NCBI GenBank assembly: GCA_030562195.1
Contig: JAUJPP010000003.1
Coordinates: 37,764,602 to 37,828,601 of the forward strand
Source: Nipponacmea schrenckii
Lineage: Eukaryota; Mollusca; Gastropoda; Lottiidae
Direction of reading: 5' to 3'
Length of the DNA stretch: 64,000 bases
Part shown: positions 1-11,356 of the stretch, piece by piece
How positions within the stretch are numbered: the stretch's first letter is position 1
Layout of the letters: each line of letters starts with the position of its first letter
Made by a program: the position numbers and the translations under genes
The notes under the pieces: generated by a model
Databases searched by the model: none
Told to the model about the DNA's origin: nothing
What the model saw: only the letters and a program-made list of their open reading frames with translations

Positions 1-255
1 GATGCGAAACAGGCCAGAGTTTTAAATTTGTTTAGAAATACAATCTATCTGATGTTTACAATTTCATAGTTCAATGCAAGTTCATGCTGACTTAATGAAT
101 TTTTGTATTTATTTCATTTTAACACTAGACAAAACACCCTGACATTGTAACGAACATTTGTGATTTCAATCTAAGTCTAGTGTTTTTATGATAAGTTGAA
201 AAATAATGGTAGCAGCTTTCTTTTTCGTTAACTAATGCATGATTAGTGGAAAAGG
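1..255. other. Non-coding, nothing recognised
   Basis: AT-rich sequence with no ORF, splice-flanked exon or repeat that I can recognise. Confidence 0.5.
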
Positions 256-735
256 TAAACGTTGATAATAGTATACTCTGATGATAACTTGTGAATAGTA
301 GTAGACATATATTCTGATGTTAACTAGTGAACAGATACATTGATGATAACTTGTGAATAGTAGGATAAATATTCTCTGATAATAACTAGTAAAATGTAGT
401 AGAAGTATACTCTGATGATAACTGGTGAACAGTAGTAGACGTATACTCTGATGATTAGTAATGAATAGTGGTAGACGTATACTCAGATAATAAGTGGCAA
501 TGGTAAACAGTAGTAGACGTATACTCGGATGCTAACTGATGAACATAGTAGACGGATACTCTGATGATAACTGGTAATGGTAAACAGTAGTAGACGTATA
601 CTCGGATGCTTACTGACGAACATAGTAGACAAATACTCTGATGATAACTGGTAATGGTAAACAGTGGTATTCGCATACTCTGATATTAACTAATGAATAT
701 TGCTAAACGCATGTTCTGATGATGAAAACAGTAGT
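256..735. repeat. Degenerate minisatellite, unit about 36-40 bp
   Basis: The motif GTAGACGTATACTCTGATGA followed by TAACTGGTGAACAGTA recurs about a dozen times with many substitutions and small indels. Some copies pair into a higher-order unit of roughly 76 bp (the stretches near 500-575 and 576-655 are nearly identical). The open frame across the array on the minus strand is a by-product of the repeat and not a gene. Confidence 0.85.
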
Positions 736-1294
736 AGACACAATTCTCTTATAAATCTGATATTTGAAGATGAATTGAAATTGAAAGCAATCTATGTCGA
801 GATCTACTAGTATGACATTTAAAAGTAGCCAACATTAAATGATGGTAATTTTCTGTCTGGCAACTGTTAGAAACAGGTCGATTCTACAATACATTGAAAA
901 TAAGTAGGGTGATATGCCAAGACAACTTTATATAAAGAGTAAAATGCCCGGAATCTCCATCATCGAGTTCATGTGAAGGATGGTGTTCCTTTCCGTTTCA
1001 AAAGCTATTCAAATCAAAATTACGATGCCGACAAAATCAATGAGGTAGACTAGACATGATTGATGCTATTGTCATTTGACATTCTGGATCAAGATAGGAC
1101 AAGAAGGACAAAGCGAATGAATGTTTTAAGTGAAAGTAAGCGATATTATGCCAATTGCACTTCGTCCTCCATGGTATCACTTCAAAAGTGGAAGTCGGAG
1201 ATCTGATTGCTGATGAAACTCTTGTGCGACTACTACACTGATGTTATCGAACGTTGTCATATAGATCTTAAAAACATAAAACTCAATAGCTCAC
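736..1294. other. Non-coding flank / start of P450 intron 1
   Basis: Lies downstream of the P450 exon on the minus strand and should be the start of its first intron. I looked for a second P450 exon (GxxW...R motif) and saw none. Confidence 0.4.
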
Positions 1295-1658
1295 CTCGCC
1301 CTTGTCCAACTTTATCTGTAGTAAACATATGTGGTCTATCTGAAAATACATCGCCTTTCTTCACGAAGGCTTCTTTTAAATTATTTAAACCATTAATAAC
1401 TACTATTAATCTACTGCCAAGATAAAAACTAAAAACATCGCCATACTTCTGTCGAAATCTCTTATAAATTACCCTTGTATCACCTTTCTTTAGGGAGTTG
1501 AGAAAAATTTGTACACATCCAACGAGGGGTATATACGTCGGCCCCGGTGGAATATTCGCAGGTTTTTTGGAAAAATGTCTAACAAGCAGAAGAACGCCCA
1601 TGAAAAGTATCACTGTTGTTGTTTGAGTGTTCATAAAACTTAACAAATATTCCAACAT
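1295..1658 (-). CDS. Cytochrome P450, CYP2-type, first coding exon (partial gene)
   Basis: N-terminal 121 residues of a microsomal P450 monooxygenase, a haem-thiolate enzyme anchored in the ER membrane. Seen: ATG at 1658, a hydrophobic anchor at about residues 13-27, a basic stretch (RHFSKK), the proline hinge IPPGP at about 36-40, then GDVFSFYLGSRLIVVINGL, typical of the beta-1 region of CYP2-clan enzymes, and FVKKGDVFSDRP before the B-C region. The exon ends at 1295 in a good donor, CGAG|GTGAGC, phase 1; reading through gives a stop at 1257. Ending exon 1 here, after a GQGRG-like sequence, is common in CYP2 genes. The later exons, including the I-helix and the haem-binding Cys loop, are not in the 1.3 kb left on this side, so the gene continues past the window edge or this is an orphan exon. 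The CYP2-clan call is firm; the subfamily is not. Confidence 0.85.
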
Positions 1659-3055
1659 TTTGTACTTATTTTCACAATTTGAATTGCAGGTTTTGTTCTC
1701 AAATTACTATGGTAGATAAAGTTCACAAATCAGTTCATGACTGTTTTAATACACAAGTCACAAATTGAAATGAAGATCCACTTCAAAAAACTCTATTTGA
1801 AATGAAGGTTTGGTGTCACAAATTACGGAAATGTAGACTAGTTCACCAGTAACCATATGAAATGAAGGTTTAAGGATAATAAAACAAAACTATATCGCAA
1901 TAGCAAGCAGGTTTACAAATAAGTATCAAAACATACTATTAGGTATGTTGAAGCTATTAGTATCACATGTGATCGGGATTCACAGTTAGCAAGGTAAAAT
2001 ACATATAATGCAGATGAATAAATCACAGCTGAATATTGATTATTAAGGACAATATGACACAACACAATAATGTCAGTAGTATAATGCCCTTATTATTAAA
2101 TGACTAGAAATCACTCCATCGTTCACGATCGCTAATACATATTTAACATTTCATAGATGCACATTCCATGTAATTCCATAATTATATCCGCTTTTAATTC
2201 TCACCAATGTATAATGACGTCGCCTTGAAGCGTGTGTTCCTAACCTCAACGCGTACAATACAATTCTTCCCAGTCGAGAGTAGAAAACGTCTTTAAATAA
2301 CCTCAAATATGTAAGCTATGTCAAGGTTCCAGTTATTGAATGAATACTGGTGAGAAAGTTTCTCTTCTTCGTTTCCTCCTAGTGGTCAACGATATATAGG
2401 CTTGCAGTTATTTCCTTGATAAATGTATCTCGAATATTTTATTGCAAGGACAAAATTTAAAGGCTTACAATAATAATCACTAAATACCAGTTCCTTTGGT
2501 AAGATATCAATCTATTTAGAAATGATACCGAATTCCAACTGCTATAGTATGGTTTATATATTGAATTGGTACCCACTGTTAAATACTCGTTTAAGAATTA
2601 TAAGAGGTTCCAGTAAAGTTCAAGGCGCCGGTAGTTCACCGTGTAACTGTAGATAAAAGCTGATGTGAAACACACGTAGATGAAGTTTATCGGTGTCTGG
2701 AAAACATAAAACATGGTAATGTTAAATAACGAAGACACATGCTTACATTCAACGACTTAGTCAATTTGATTATAATTTGGTTGAAAAAAGGTAAAAGTCG
2801 ACATCGAAAATTTGACTTTCGTAGTACGGAAAAGTTTGGATAGATATGTATATAGCTTTTGCAAAATACTATTTGAACTAAAGGGGAGATGGAGGCACAT
2901 GAAATACAAGATTTTTGGATTTTTTTGTTTGCATGTGCTTTTCCGGGGAGATATGGGCAAAATATTACAAAAAGTCCCAGCTGGATTCTCTAGGAATTCA
3001 TCAGTTAAAAATAACTGCTCAATTCAGATGTAACCATTGGCAAGCTATGCCATTA
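1659..3055. other. Non-coding, upstream of the P450 exon
   Basis: No gene recognised. Between about 1740 and 1880 a short motif (GAAATGAAGGTTT, CACAAATT) recurs three or four times at irregular spacing. The P450 promoter should lie here on the minus strand, but no convincing TATA element was identified. Confidence 0.4.
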
Positions 3056-3059
3056 TTTC

Positions 3060-3310
3060 ATGGCATGAATGTACATCAGTGAAATTCTGCCGTGGAAATA
3101 AAAACAGAAGTTAATAAAATCAAATACATTTAAAGTGATACCAAGCTTAGAATCGATTATAATAACTCAAAAATCTGAAAAACTCACAAAACTAAGCAAT
3201 TATTGAAAGGGTTAGTGAATTTATTAAGCGTTTTTCCATAAATATTTACGTTTTTATGGATAATTACTTATTTTTTGGATTTATCGGATTAGATAAGGAT
3301 TCTGTTATGT
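3060..3310 (-). mobile_element. Degenerate copy of the TTAAAGGG MITE family
   Basis: Read on the minus strand, the interior matches the element at 6825-7158: shared blocks include ATTTATTAAGCGTTTTTC, TTATGGATAATTACTTATTT and AAAACTCACAAAA, in the same order. Neither terminal inverted repeat is clearly preserved, so the borders are approximate and this is an old, eroded copy. Confidence 0.6.
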
Positions 3311-4099
3311 TATTTAGGCCAGCAGGTATAATAAAGTAGTATAGTTATTATTTACTGATGAATGTAACCTATTATTGGACATGTCTTAAATTTTTAAATT
3401 TTATTTTCATTCAAAAACACGGTTTTTTCCTTGAAACTTTTTGAAAAAAAAAAAACTGCAAGTAGACCTATTTCTTGTTTAATTAAAATTTAAAGCATAG
3501 CATAGTTTATAAATATATGTACATCATTAGAGGCGTTTTGGTAGGCCTATATCTCGTTCACTCCTAATATAAATTTATATATTTCCTAAAGGTCAAACTT
3601 TTGAGGACATCATTTACTGTATGTGTACGACAATACTTCAGATATACATGGCCAGTTTAAAGTAGTTTTGTTAGTGCATGGCGTTCTAAAAGGCATCCAA
3701 AATATTCATAAACAACACTTATAACATAAATCAGATATTGCCTGAAGGCCTGTGAACTAGTTTTTAACACCTAATGTTGACCTATCTGAAAACATTTTTT
3801 GTACTAAAGACCTTTCACTTTTTCATTATCTGAATTAACGTTAGTAATCCGTGTTACTTTTCATTAAGAAAATGTGACGTTAGATTTGTCTACACTTAAG
3901 AAATAATATAGCAATTTTCTCCACCCATTTCGAGTGATTCTCAGAAAAGAATAATTGTCAAACGACGTTGTAATGGTTCATAATTGTTCCTGTACCCTTT
4001 GTCCAAGAGTCGATTAAAATTACTAGAAGAATATCTTACAATGAACATGAGGTTCAAAAATAGACCAAGTCCCATAAAATGTTACTAATTTTATACGCC
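3311..4099. other. Non-coding, nothing recognised
   Basis: AT-rich; contains a short A run near 3447. No coding exon recognised. Confidence 0.4.
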
Positions 4100-5245
4100 A
4101 ATACTGTTGAACCGGAGGGGTTGGGGGAATGGGGGTTTTTTTTTAAAAAATTCATGTAACGACTTTTCAAACGTGTACAAGTGCCCCTTTTTTTTGCAAA
4201 AAAATTATCCAATTTTATCGGAAAATTTTCATAGTTAAATTTGTAACTCAGGTACACTTCGGGTTTTTAATTAAGAAAGGGCTGGAACATGATGTTTATT
4301 TTTTACAAAATTTCATGTACACGATTTTAAATTTAACCGTTTTTACAATTATGTTTTTAGAAAATCCCCAAAAAATAAAACAGTAAAGCGAATTATAAAA
4401 TCATAAAGAACAATTCATTTTGAGATTTGTATTACCGATAAATTTTAAGGGAAACCAATTGAAATGAGGTAACTTTAAACCACAGGGAAAGGGATAGGGA
4501 AAATATTAGAAACATTGTTTTACATTAATATTATTATGGGAAATTTAAATACAATAATGGGGGGTTTTTATCTTTAGTTTTTTCGAAGATCGCACTGATG
4601 TGAATAAGAGGTGGGATAAACAATTATAAAATCCAAAAAAAGAATACTTTCCATTTAAAGATTTGTTTATTTTTAGTATTAATAGGTAAATGCGCTTTTA
4701 AATTGGAAATGAAAAAGGTTCTACTTCCACATGGATTTTAAATATAGAACATATTTCATGAAACATTGTTTTACAGAAGAGAGTTAACCGGTTAAATGTC
4801 CAAAAATATATAAGGCATAGTTAAAGTAAAACTTTGTTTCATCGACCACAAAATTCACGTGTATATTCCCAGGACAGGGACAAGACAATTGGTCTTCCCA
4901 ACAGGAAAATTTCGAAAACTTTAACCTTTTAAACGATTTGTTTATTTCAAACTTACACTCCATTACATGCGTTATATTGGAAATATTCCACATCCGGTTC
5001 TCCGAAATAGGTTCTATCTTCTCACTGATAATTTATCTTAAAATCTACGTAACAGTAGTTCTCATGAGAATATTCCTTGAGATAGAGAGTAAACCGGATT
5101 CAACATGAAGTCCAAAAATATATAAGGCATAGTTAATGAACTACAAACCTTTGTGATTCATCGTTACCACAAAATTCACGTTTTTTTCCGTACACAGGTG
5201 ACAAGATCCTCCTGTCCTTCAGGATGTTAAAGATCCTTCCGTTAC
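4100..5245. repeat. Degenerate tandem duplication with homopolymer-rich stretches
   Basis: The block starting CCAAAAATATATAAGGCATA at 4799 reappears at 5112 and continues in parallel (both have CCACAAAATTCACGT and a CCGG-containing lead-in at about 4785 and 5095), an offset of about 313 bp. Weaker matches (AATTATAAAATC...GATTTG near 4390 and 4620) suggest further copies at about 230 bp. The first half has unusually many runs of three to eight identical bases (for example near 4118-4145 and 4184-4205), like the noisy segment at 11.4-13.0 kb. No protein-coding potential was recognised. Confidence 0.6.
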
Positions 5246-5318
5246 TGTTAGAACTGTTAAATATTGAATCAATACCATTCATGCCATTTTACACTATTAT
5301 TCAACATCATTAGCCTAA

Positions 5319-5607
5319 TTAAAGGGATTGTAAAGAGGTTTAAAAGTTGGTCATGCTAATTGTAAACACTGATAGCATCAATTATCAACATTCCATTTTT
5401 TTTGTACCTGCAATTCCACTATTTACCAGGTGTTTGATGACGTTACTAATTGCGAAATTTTCTTCTCGATTATTGACGTAACCAAGCATTTTATTGTAGT
5501 GGAATTGCAAAAACTGCAAGCGCCTGATTGAAATTTGGTATGGTGCAAATTGATGCTGTCAGTATCCCAAATACACATTTTGAAACCTCTTTAAAAAATT
5601 CCTTTTA
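5319..5607. mobile_element. Fold-back MITE with long imperfect inverted arms
   Basis: About 289 bp that is nearly self-complementary end to end. The left end TTAAAGGGATTGTAAAGAGG pairs with the right end CCTCTTTAAAAAATTCCTTT. Inside, ACTGATAGCATCAATT pairs with AAATTGATGCTGTCAGT, and TGCAATTCCACTA (5409 onwards) pairs with TAGTGGAATTGCA (about 5498 onwards). There is no transposase ORF, so it would be non-autonomous. The ends resemble those of the element at 6825 (TTAAAGGGAT) but the interior is different. Confidence 0.75.
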
Positions 5608-6824
5608 CATCAGAAGATTTAGAAGTAAATCTCAGTTTCTAGTCAATTTAAGTATTTATACCCATTATACAAGTAGGTCTATAATTTTTCACAATATTCA
5701 AAATCTGTCACTGTTTATAACATTATATGAATATATAATATTGTTAACTTAAATAAAGTGACGCAATAGATTCTCTAAGGCACAGAGATGAAGTTATACG
5801 AAGAAAATATTTAGTATACTACGTTACACTAAATAACTCTGTTTAATCTTACTCACTTTCCATAAACAATAAAACAGTAATAAATGTTATTCCTATCGTT
5901 TAAAATCTTGTACAGTTTGTTTATAATATGAATGCCATGTTTACACCATAAGAATATTATAGTGCCTGTATATTGTACTTGTAATAAGCATAACTAATTA
6001 TTATGCCGTCTGAAATCTTACATTTGTACATTATACGATTGCTTTAAAATAAGATTTTTTCAGTTAATTACAGATGTATGATTTTTTGTAACAAAGTAAA
6101 AATCATTCTTGCATTTCCATCAATGAAGGAATTAATGGTTGGTTCATGAACTATGTAGACTGCTACTCTCAGTTTTCACTCTGCTTAAAGAATATTAAAT
6201 AGATTTTTCAAAACATACCAAATAAATCAGTGCATACACGGGAAGGTTTCTTAGGCTTCAAATGTACTTGAAGGCAACAAAATGATAGATATTTCAGAGA
6301 TAAAAATCATTTTGGTTCCCCAAACGTCCTTCACCTACTGTATTTTAAGTGTCAGATGAAACACGTTCTTTTCCAGAAAATGTTTTAATCGAAAAATCTA
6401 AAGCATCCCGGAAGGAGAATAGAATAAAGATAACAATATAATGTCCTATTTTAGGATTGGTGAAAAGGTTACTAAATAATATAGTGTTTCTGAAAGGTTA
6501 CATTAACTCTAATGTCAAAAGTCAAGACAATTTGACTTCAAAATGCAATTAATTAATGGTATTTTGTGAAAGCTGAGAACCTAATAAATTTTCAGAAGCC
6601 ATTATTTTCCCTGTTTATAAGATGATGTGACGTTAATGGTGGAAATGAAATTTTAGACTATGGGGTCCAATGGACGAAATTAAATTGTGTGGCTTACTGA
6701 TCGTCATTATGTGTCATTTCCTTCATTTACCCTTTAACTAAGGCAAACCCATCTTAACATCGCTCAATATAGTTCTAAGATTTAGATATTAACCCGTATA
6801 ATGTTATTGTTAAAGGTCGGTTAT
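5608..6824. other. Non-coding, nothing recognised
   Basis: AT-rich sequence without a recognisable exon or repeat. Confidence 0.4.
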
Positions 6825-7158
6825 TTAAAGGGATTTAGAATGAACATAAAATATGAAAATTTTAAACTTTGCTAATAAGAGCTCTATTCATGAGTAAATA
6901 TACCTGCTGCCATAAATAATTTAAAAATAAATAAATATCCAATAAAATAAGTAATTATCCATAAAGATGAATTTGATTATTGAAAAACGCTTAATAAATT
7001 GATTAAGCGTTTTTCAAAAATGACTTACTTTTGTGAGTTGTCGAGATTTTAAGGGATTCTGTTAATTTATGATACCAGGTAAGTTCACTGATGAATATAT
7101 ATTCATATTGACCATTCTTTAAAATTGTATGTTCATGCTAAGACACAACACCCTTTAA
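6825..7158 (+). mobile_element. TTAAAGGG-family MITE, long form
   Basis: Starts TTAAAGGGATTTAGAATGAA and ends CATGCTAAGACACAACACCC followed by TTTAA; reversed, the end reads TTAAAGGGTG...CTTAGCATGAACATA, so the termini are imperfect inverted repeats of about 35 bp. The interior includes a perfect 16-bp hairpin at 6980-7017 (TTGAAAAACGCTTAAT / ATTAAGCGTTTTTCAA, 6-base loop). A shorter relative is at 26495-26703 and a decayed inverted copy at 3060-3310. No ORF; non-autonomous. TTAA at both ends may be the target duplication. Confidence 0.8.
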
Positions 7159-9186
7159 TAGCTATATATCGTAGACTATGTAACACAGACGCTGATCAAA
7201 CTGGATAATAAAATCCATAGTGAAAGGATTGTAAGCGTTTTGAATCATAACTTCCGATCCATAGTTCGATATCGATAAAAACGTTTATTTCTAATGTGCC
7301 TCATTTCACATTGCTATAAGTTGTCCTTAACATACTCATTTCAGAGTCCCAGGCAAACTAAAGGAGAAGGAGTAGTCTAATCCTATATCTTCCAGAAGAC
7401 TAGGCGAGGCATCCATTTCTGAAAGAATATCTAACTAATGTGGAATATTTGGGTTATAAGCGTAAAGAGCTAATAAATTTTAGACTAACCTTATCAAATA
7501 CTGAAACAACTCTCAAAGTTGGATAAATGATTGAATATAGTACAACCCTTTAGGTTTCATATATATATGAACTGGCTACAACCTTAACCGATGCTTTATA
7601 TATAACATTTTCATCCTAGAATATTCCCTAATTCCTGAAATATTCCATGAATAACAATCCCCTTCCAAAGTTTAATTCGACCATGTATAACCAATGAAAA
7701 AAGACGGAAGTGTATGGGTTTTTGTTCTACATGTATGTAATAATTGGTATAGTTCTTTAATTAGAACAGGAAGCAAGTAAATACACTCGTTTATCATTTC
7801 TTGCATCATGTTGAAATATTTTTTGTTAAAAGATAGATTTTTACGAATTTTGTTGTTTCTGTCAAAATAAAATGCATTTGGTTATCACTGGGTCATTTGA
7901 CAAAAGATTTTTAGTTTGACCTACCAGATTTTGACAACTCGTGGAACTATGAGGTTATAAATGATAAGGGTTAGAGGATTTTAATGCGCATATTTTTGTG
8001 CACACTAATTATTCTGAACCCTCTAATAGTTTTCGAATTATGTAATACATTAATGTGCATCCATTCATTGATATAAAATGAGGTTTTTATTTTTTTCTTT
8101 GAAAAAAATTTCAGGAAATGGGTAAGTGTTGACGTGATAGTTCTATGAAGAGGGTCAAATTGGCTTCTCAAAATGTCTGAATTTGTAATTGTCTTTAAGA
8201 ATTTTCGCATTATCACAAACATCATAAATTATAGCTGAAAATATGCTATTTTCATCCTAGTATCTACTAAATCAAAATGTATTTGTTTTACCAGCATACC
8301 ACATTTAATTGTTAATTAAGCAGTTTTTAAATATACAAGTAGGTTTACAAAACAATAGCAAACTTTCAATTTAAAGTTAATCTTTTAAAAAAGTTTTTGC
8401 GTCTAAATATTAACGTGTGTATTTTTTGTATTTTAACCTTTCAAATAATATGTTCAGTCACTCATTTGCTAGATTTTGGTGTAAAGTTTTCTTTCAAAAA
8501 ATAAACGACTGCTGCTTTCAGTTTAAGAAAGGTAGGCCTACGCTTTGCAAGATTATCTCCTGTAATTCCTTTATAATCGGTGTGGCCTGCATTACAACCT
8601 GCATTCCTTGGGTATAGTGTAATAATTTCAGCAAATCGTCAAAAAGCTAAGAATCAAATTCGATTCTTCGCAGATCGTGAATAATTAGTTAAGCATCTAT
8701 TGTAACCATTGTCAAATTTTCACAAACACATCCCATTTTGTGTTTAACTTTTACACAGGTCGTTCAACAATTAGACAAGATTAGTACTAAGATTTAGATG
8801 ACTATCTTTCTTCTGATTATAGTGATTACATTGACGTGTACATATCTATCATGATAGCTGTGGTCAATTACCAAATGTTGATCATTATCGTCCACGTATC
8901 ACGATATTTTTTCATATAAAGTTAACTTCCAAAATTACCAATGTACATTGTGATCCGAACTGCAGTTAGAAAGGTAAGTCTTCTTTGATAACGACCAATA
9001 CAATACACTTTAAACTTGAAAGTACGTAAATACACTGACATACAAAATCTTTTGAATCTGGATTTTATTGATGAATTGATCTTATAAATCCTAGTAAAAC
9101 CTAACATAGATCTCGGTATTTTGTCTAGCATTGTCTTCCTCAATGATTTATTCACGAAATGAGAGTGAAAGTTATTTCCATTACAG
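7159..9186. other. Non-coding, upstream of the secreted-protein gene
   Basis: No gene recognised. The end of this stretch (CCATTACAG at 9178-9186) looks like a splice acceptor just before the ATG at 9189, so a 5' untranslated exon and the promoter of the next gene probably lie in this interval; I could not place them. Confidence 0.4.
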
Positions 9187-9188
9187 GC

Positions 9189-10274
9189 ATGAATATGAAG
9201 TTGAAAGTACTTATTCTCACGTTTGTAGCTGTGTGTTTAGTTGGACCTGTATTAGGTAGACGCTTTTCTCGCTTGCGTAAACCCAGTAAGTATATGTTAA
9301 AGTGCTCGTGAATTAACTATTGAATGTATTATCAGACCAATTATTATTATATAATCTATAGAGCAAAGATAATATACATTCTTAAACATACAGAAAAAGA
9401 ATATTGACATTTCAAATGTGAATCACCAGATCAGTTAAAAATAAAAATAATCTGTTAGGCGTCTTCAAGATTTTAATTCCATTATAGCTGCTATTATAAG
9501 ATACGAGCTTTTAAAAATTGTTGTATTATATAATTAATTCTTGAGAATTATAAAGACTAAACGGATTGTCAAGATGTTTTCTTAATTGTGTATCGGGGTA
9601 ACTGATTGCATCAATTTGCTCTATTGCAATTTTCAATCAGATGACCGTGTTTCCAGCAGTCTCACTAAAGCTAAGTATTTGATGACGTCCGTAACCGCAA
9701 ACACTATGCTTTATCAGATAAGGTTCTTCGAGAAATCAGTTTCGATGAGTGATTAAGAAAATAATCTTTCTATTTGTCCTTTTTTAAAAAAAATTTTTAA
9801 TTTGTAGAATGTAACTATGGTTTACCTATTGTTACTGCGTGTGATGCCGACAAAAAATACAATATGATCATCTCCAAAGTTAGTGGTACAGAAAACTGCC
9901 CAGAAACTATCGTTGCTGATACTGGTGATTGCCTTCCTGATGCTAATGGTAGCTTGGTGCCTGCTAGGAAACGCGGTAACACAGATTCCAATTGCATGTA
10001 CACAGTTCCTGATATGTCTCTTTCCGTCTGCGATCCCAAGACCAGACGTTTTGCAGTAGAACAGTTTCTCTTATCTGGTGAAGAAACTTGCCAGAAAACA
10101 ATGGAAATTAGAGTTCGATGTAGCACGAATAGTTCAGGCAATTTAGTTGCCATGCCAAGACTTCCTTCTGGTAGACGTCACCCTTCGGCTAGAAGACAGG
10201 GCATTCAGAGGTTCCCACAAGCCAATAGAGGAGGTTCTAGGATCATGCGAAGAATTCATAATTTTGGACAGTAA
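9189..10274 (+). CDS. Small secreted eight-cysteine protein, SUEL/galactose-binding-lectin-like (two exons)
   Basis: CDS is the join of 9189-9285 and 9808-10274, 187 residues. The donor CCCA|GTAAGT and acceptor TTTGTAG|AATG join in phase 1; the intron is 522 bp. Residues 1-23 form a signal peptide (hydrophobic core LILTFVAVCLVGPVLG), so the product is predicted to be secreted. The mature part has exactly eight Cys at 34, 44, 63, 74, 95, 107, 127 and 137. Their order fits an SUEL-type lectin domain: C-x9-C near the start, an I-x-x-x-V-S-G segment where that family has the I-x-I-x-x-A-x-Y-G core, CMYTVP like the C-x-VP segment, and ETCQKTMEIRVRC like the closing DPC...KYLEVxYxC. The family's YGR and DPC sugar-binding signatures are not preserved, so canonical rhamnose/galactose binding is doubtful. 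Residues 138-187 are a basic, Arg-rich tail with several dibasic pairs. The gene model is firm; the family call is moderate. Confidence 0.75.
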
Positions 10275-10704
10275 ATCCATTCATGGTATCCCGAACTTGC
10301 ATACAGCAACTTAAGAAAATTGATCTCAATTTCATTTATATCAATGTTATTCTTCCTTTTTTCAGGAAAAAAATGAGTTATTATAATGATGTATAATAGA
10401 TTCATATATTTCAAATTATTGCGATATTTATTCAAATGAAAGTTTCAGAATATGGATTTTTTCAAAAAGATTTACGAAATTTTAGATGTATTTTGATCAT
10501 GTTTTATTCAAATAAACATTTTGTTGCAGTATATTTTGTGTGGTTCATTTATTTCCTAACAAACCAAGCAGCTTTCACCCAAACCCTATTTCTCCTTTTT
10601 AAACTATATCCTTATTTCATTAATTCCAGTCTTTTTTTAATTTTAAACGTCGAAATGTTCGATGCGAGCGGAAATTGAAATGAATTTGACGCAACCATAG
10701 GCTT
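10275..10704. other. 3' untranslated / intergenic sequence
   Basis: Follows the stop of the secreted-protein gene. No further exon seen; the LINE begins at about 10705. Confidence 0.4.
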
Positions 10705-10802
10705 AATAATAATAAACTCTTTATTTTACATGGGTCAGAATTAGGCCCAATACACAAGGACATGGTCCTGTCTCACATTCAGCCCATGGGGCAATACATT
10801 GG

Positions 10803-10837
<35 letters not shown>
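10803..10837. repeat. Long A run (about 35 bases)
   Basis: Lies inside the LINE 3' region and reads as T on the element's sense strand, so it is not the element's own poly(A) tail. It separates the last about 95 bp of the LINE from the tandem-repeat part of its 3' UTR. A second A run of about 20 bases at 11360-11378 marks the edge of the noisy segment. Confidence 0.8.
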
Positions 10838-10839
<2 letters not shown>

Positions 10840-10861
10840 AAATAAAATCGAAAATACATAA

Positions 10862-11335
10862 TATCTCAATATACAATTCGTCTGAAATACTAAAAATACA
10901 CAAGTACATGTGTATCAAATGGACAGAGATATGTTCCGGCGATCAAGTACATGACCACAAATAAATATACAATACTCCACGTACAATTTGTTTAAAAATA
11001 CACAAGTACATGTGCATGAATGGACAGATTTTCAACCTACAATTTGTTTATAAAATGGATGTAATATATAGTTCCCGCGGCCATGCACACGACCGCAAAA
11101 AATCACGTATTATTTCAACGTACAATTTATTTTCAAATACACAATTACATGTGTAAATAATGGACAGATTTATCTTCCGGGATCAAGTACATGACAGCAA
11201 AAACCATATATCATTTCAATGTACAATTAGTTTTAAAATACACAAGAAATGTGTATAAAATGGACAGATTCATCATTCTGCGATAAAGGTACATGACCAC
11301 AAAAACCAAGGAATAGACAAGTACATCTGCATGAG
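10862..11335 (-). repeat. Tandem repeat in the LINE 3' UTR, unit about 100 bp
   Basis: About five imperfect copies of a unit containing GTACAATTTGTTT, AATACACAAGTACATGTG, ATGGACAGATT, and GATCAAGTACATGACCACAA. One copy, near 11030-11045, is shortened. The array lies between the noisy RT region and the conserved 3' end. Confidence 0.8.
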
Positions 11336-11356
11336 ACGATCAGACATCAAAACATA

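Noticed and set aside
455..676. Minus-strand open frame encoding a Tyr/Ser-rich repeat
   Set aside because: It is the translation of the minisatellite at 256-735; periodicity is at the DNA level and there is no gene context.
1207..1425. Plus-strand open frame opposite the P450 exon
   Set aside because: It overlaps the P450 exon antisense; the minus-strand frame has clear P450 motifs and a splice donor.
9815..10153. Minus-strand open frame of 112 codons
   Set aside because: Antisense shadow of exon 2 of the secreted-protein gene, which has a signal peptide, splice sites and cysteine pattern on the plus strand.
10803..10837. A run as the poly(A) tail of a retrotransposon on the plus strand
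   Set aside because: The surrounding LINE reads on the minus strand, and its 3' end is the TTA repeat at 10705-10720, beyond the A run.
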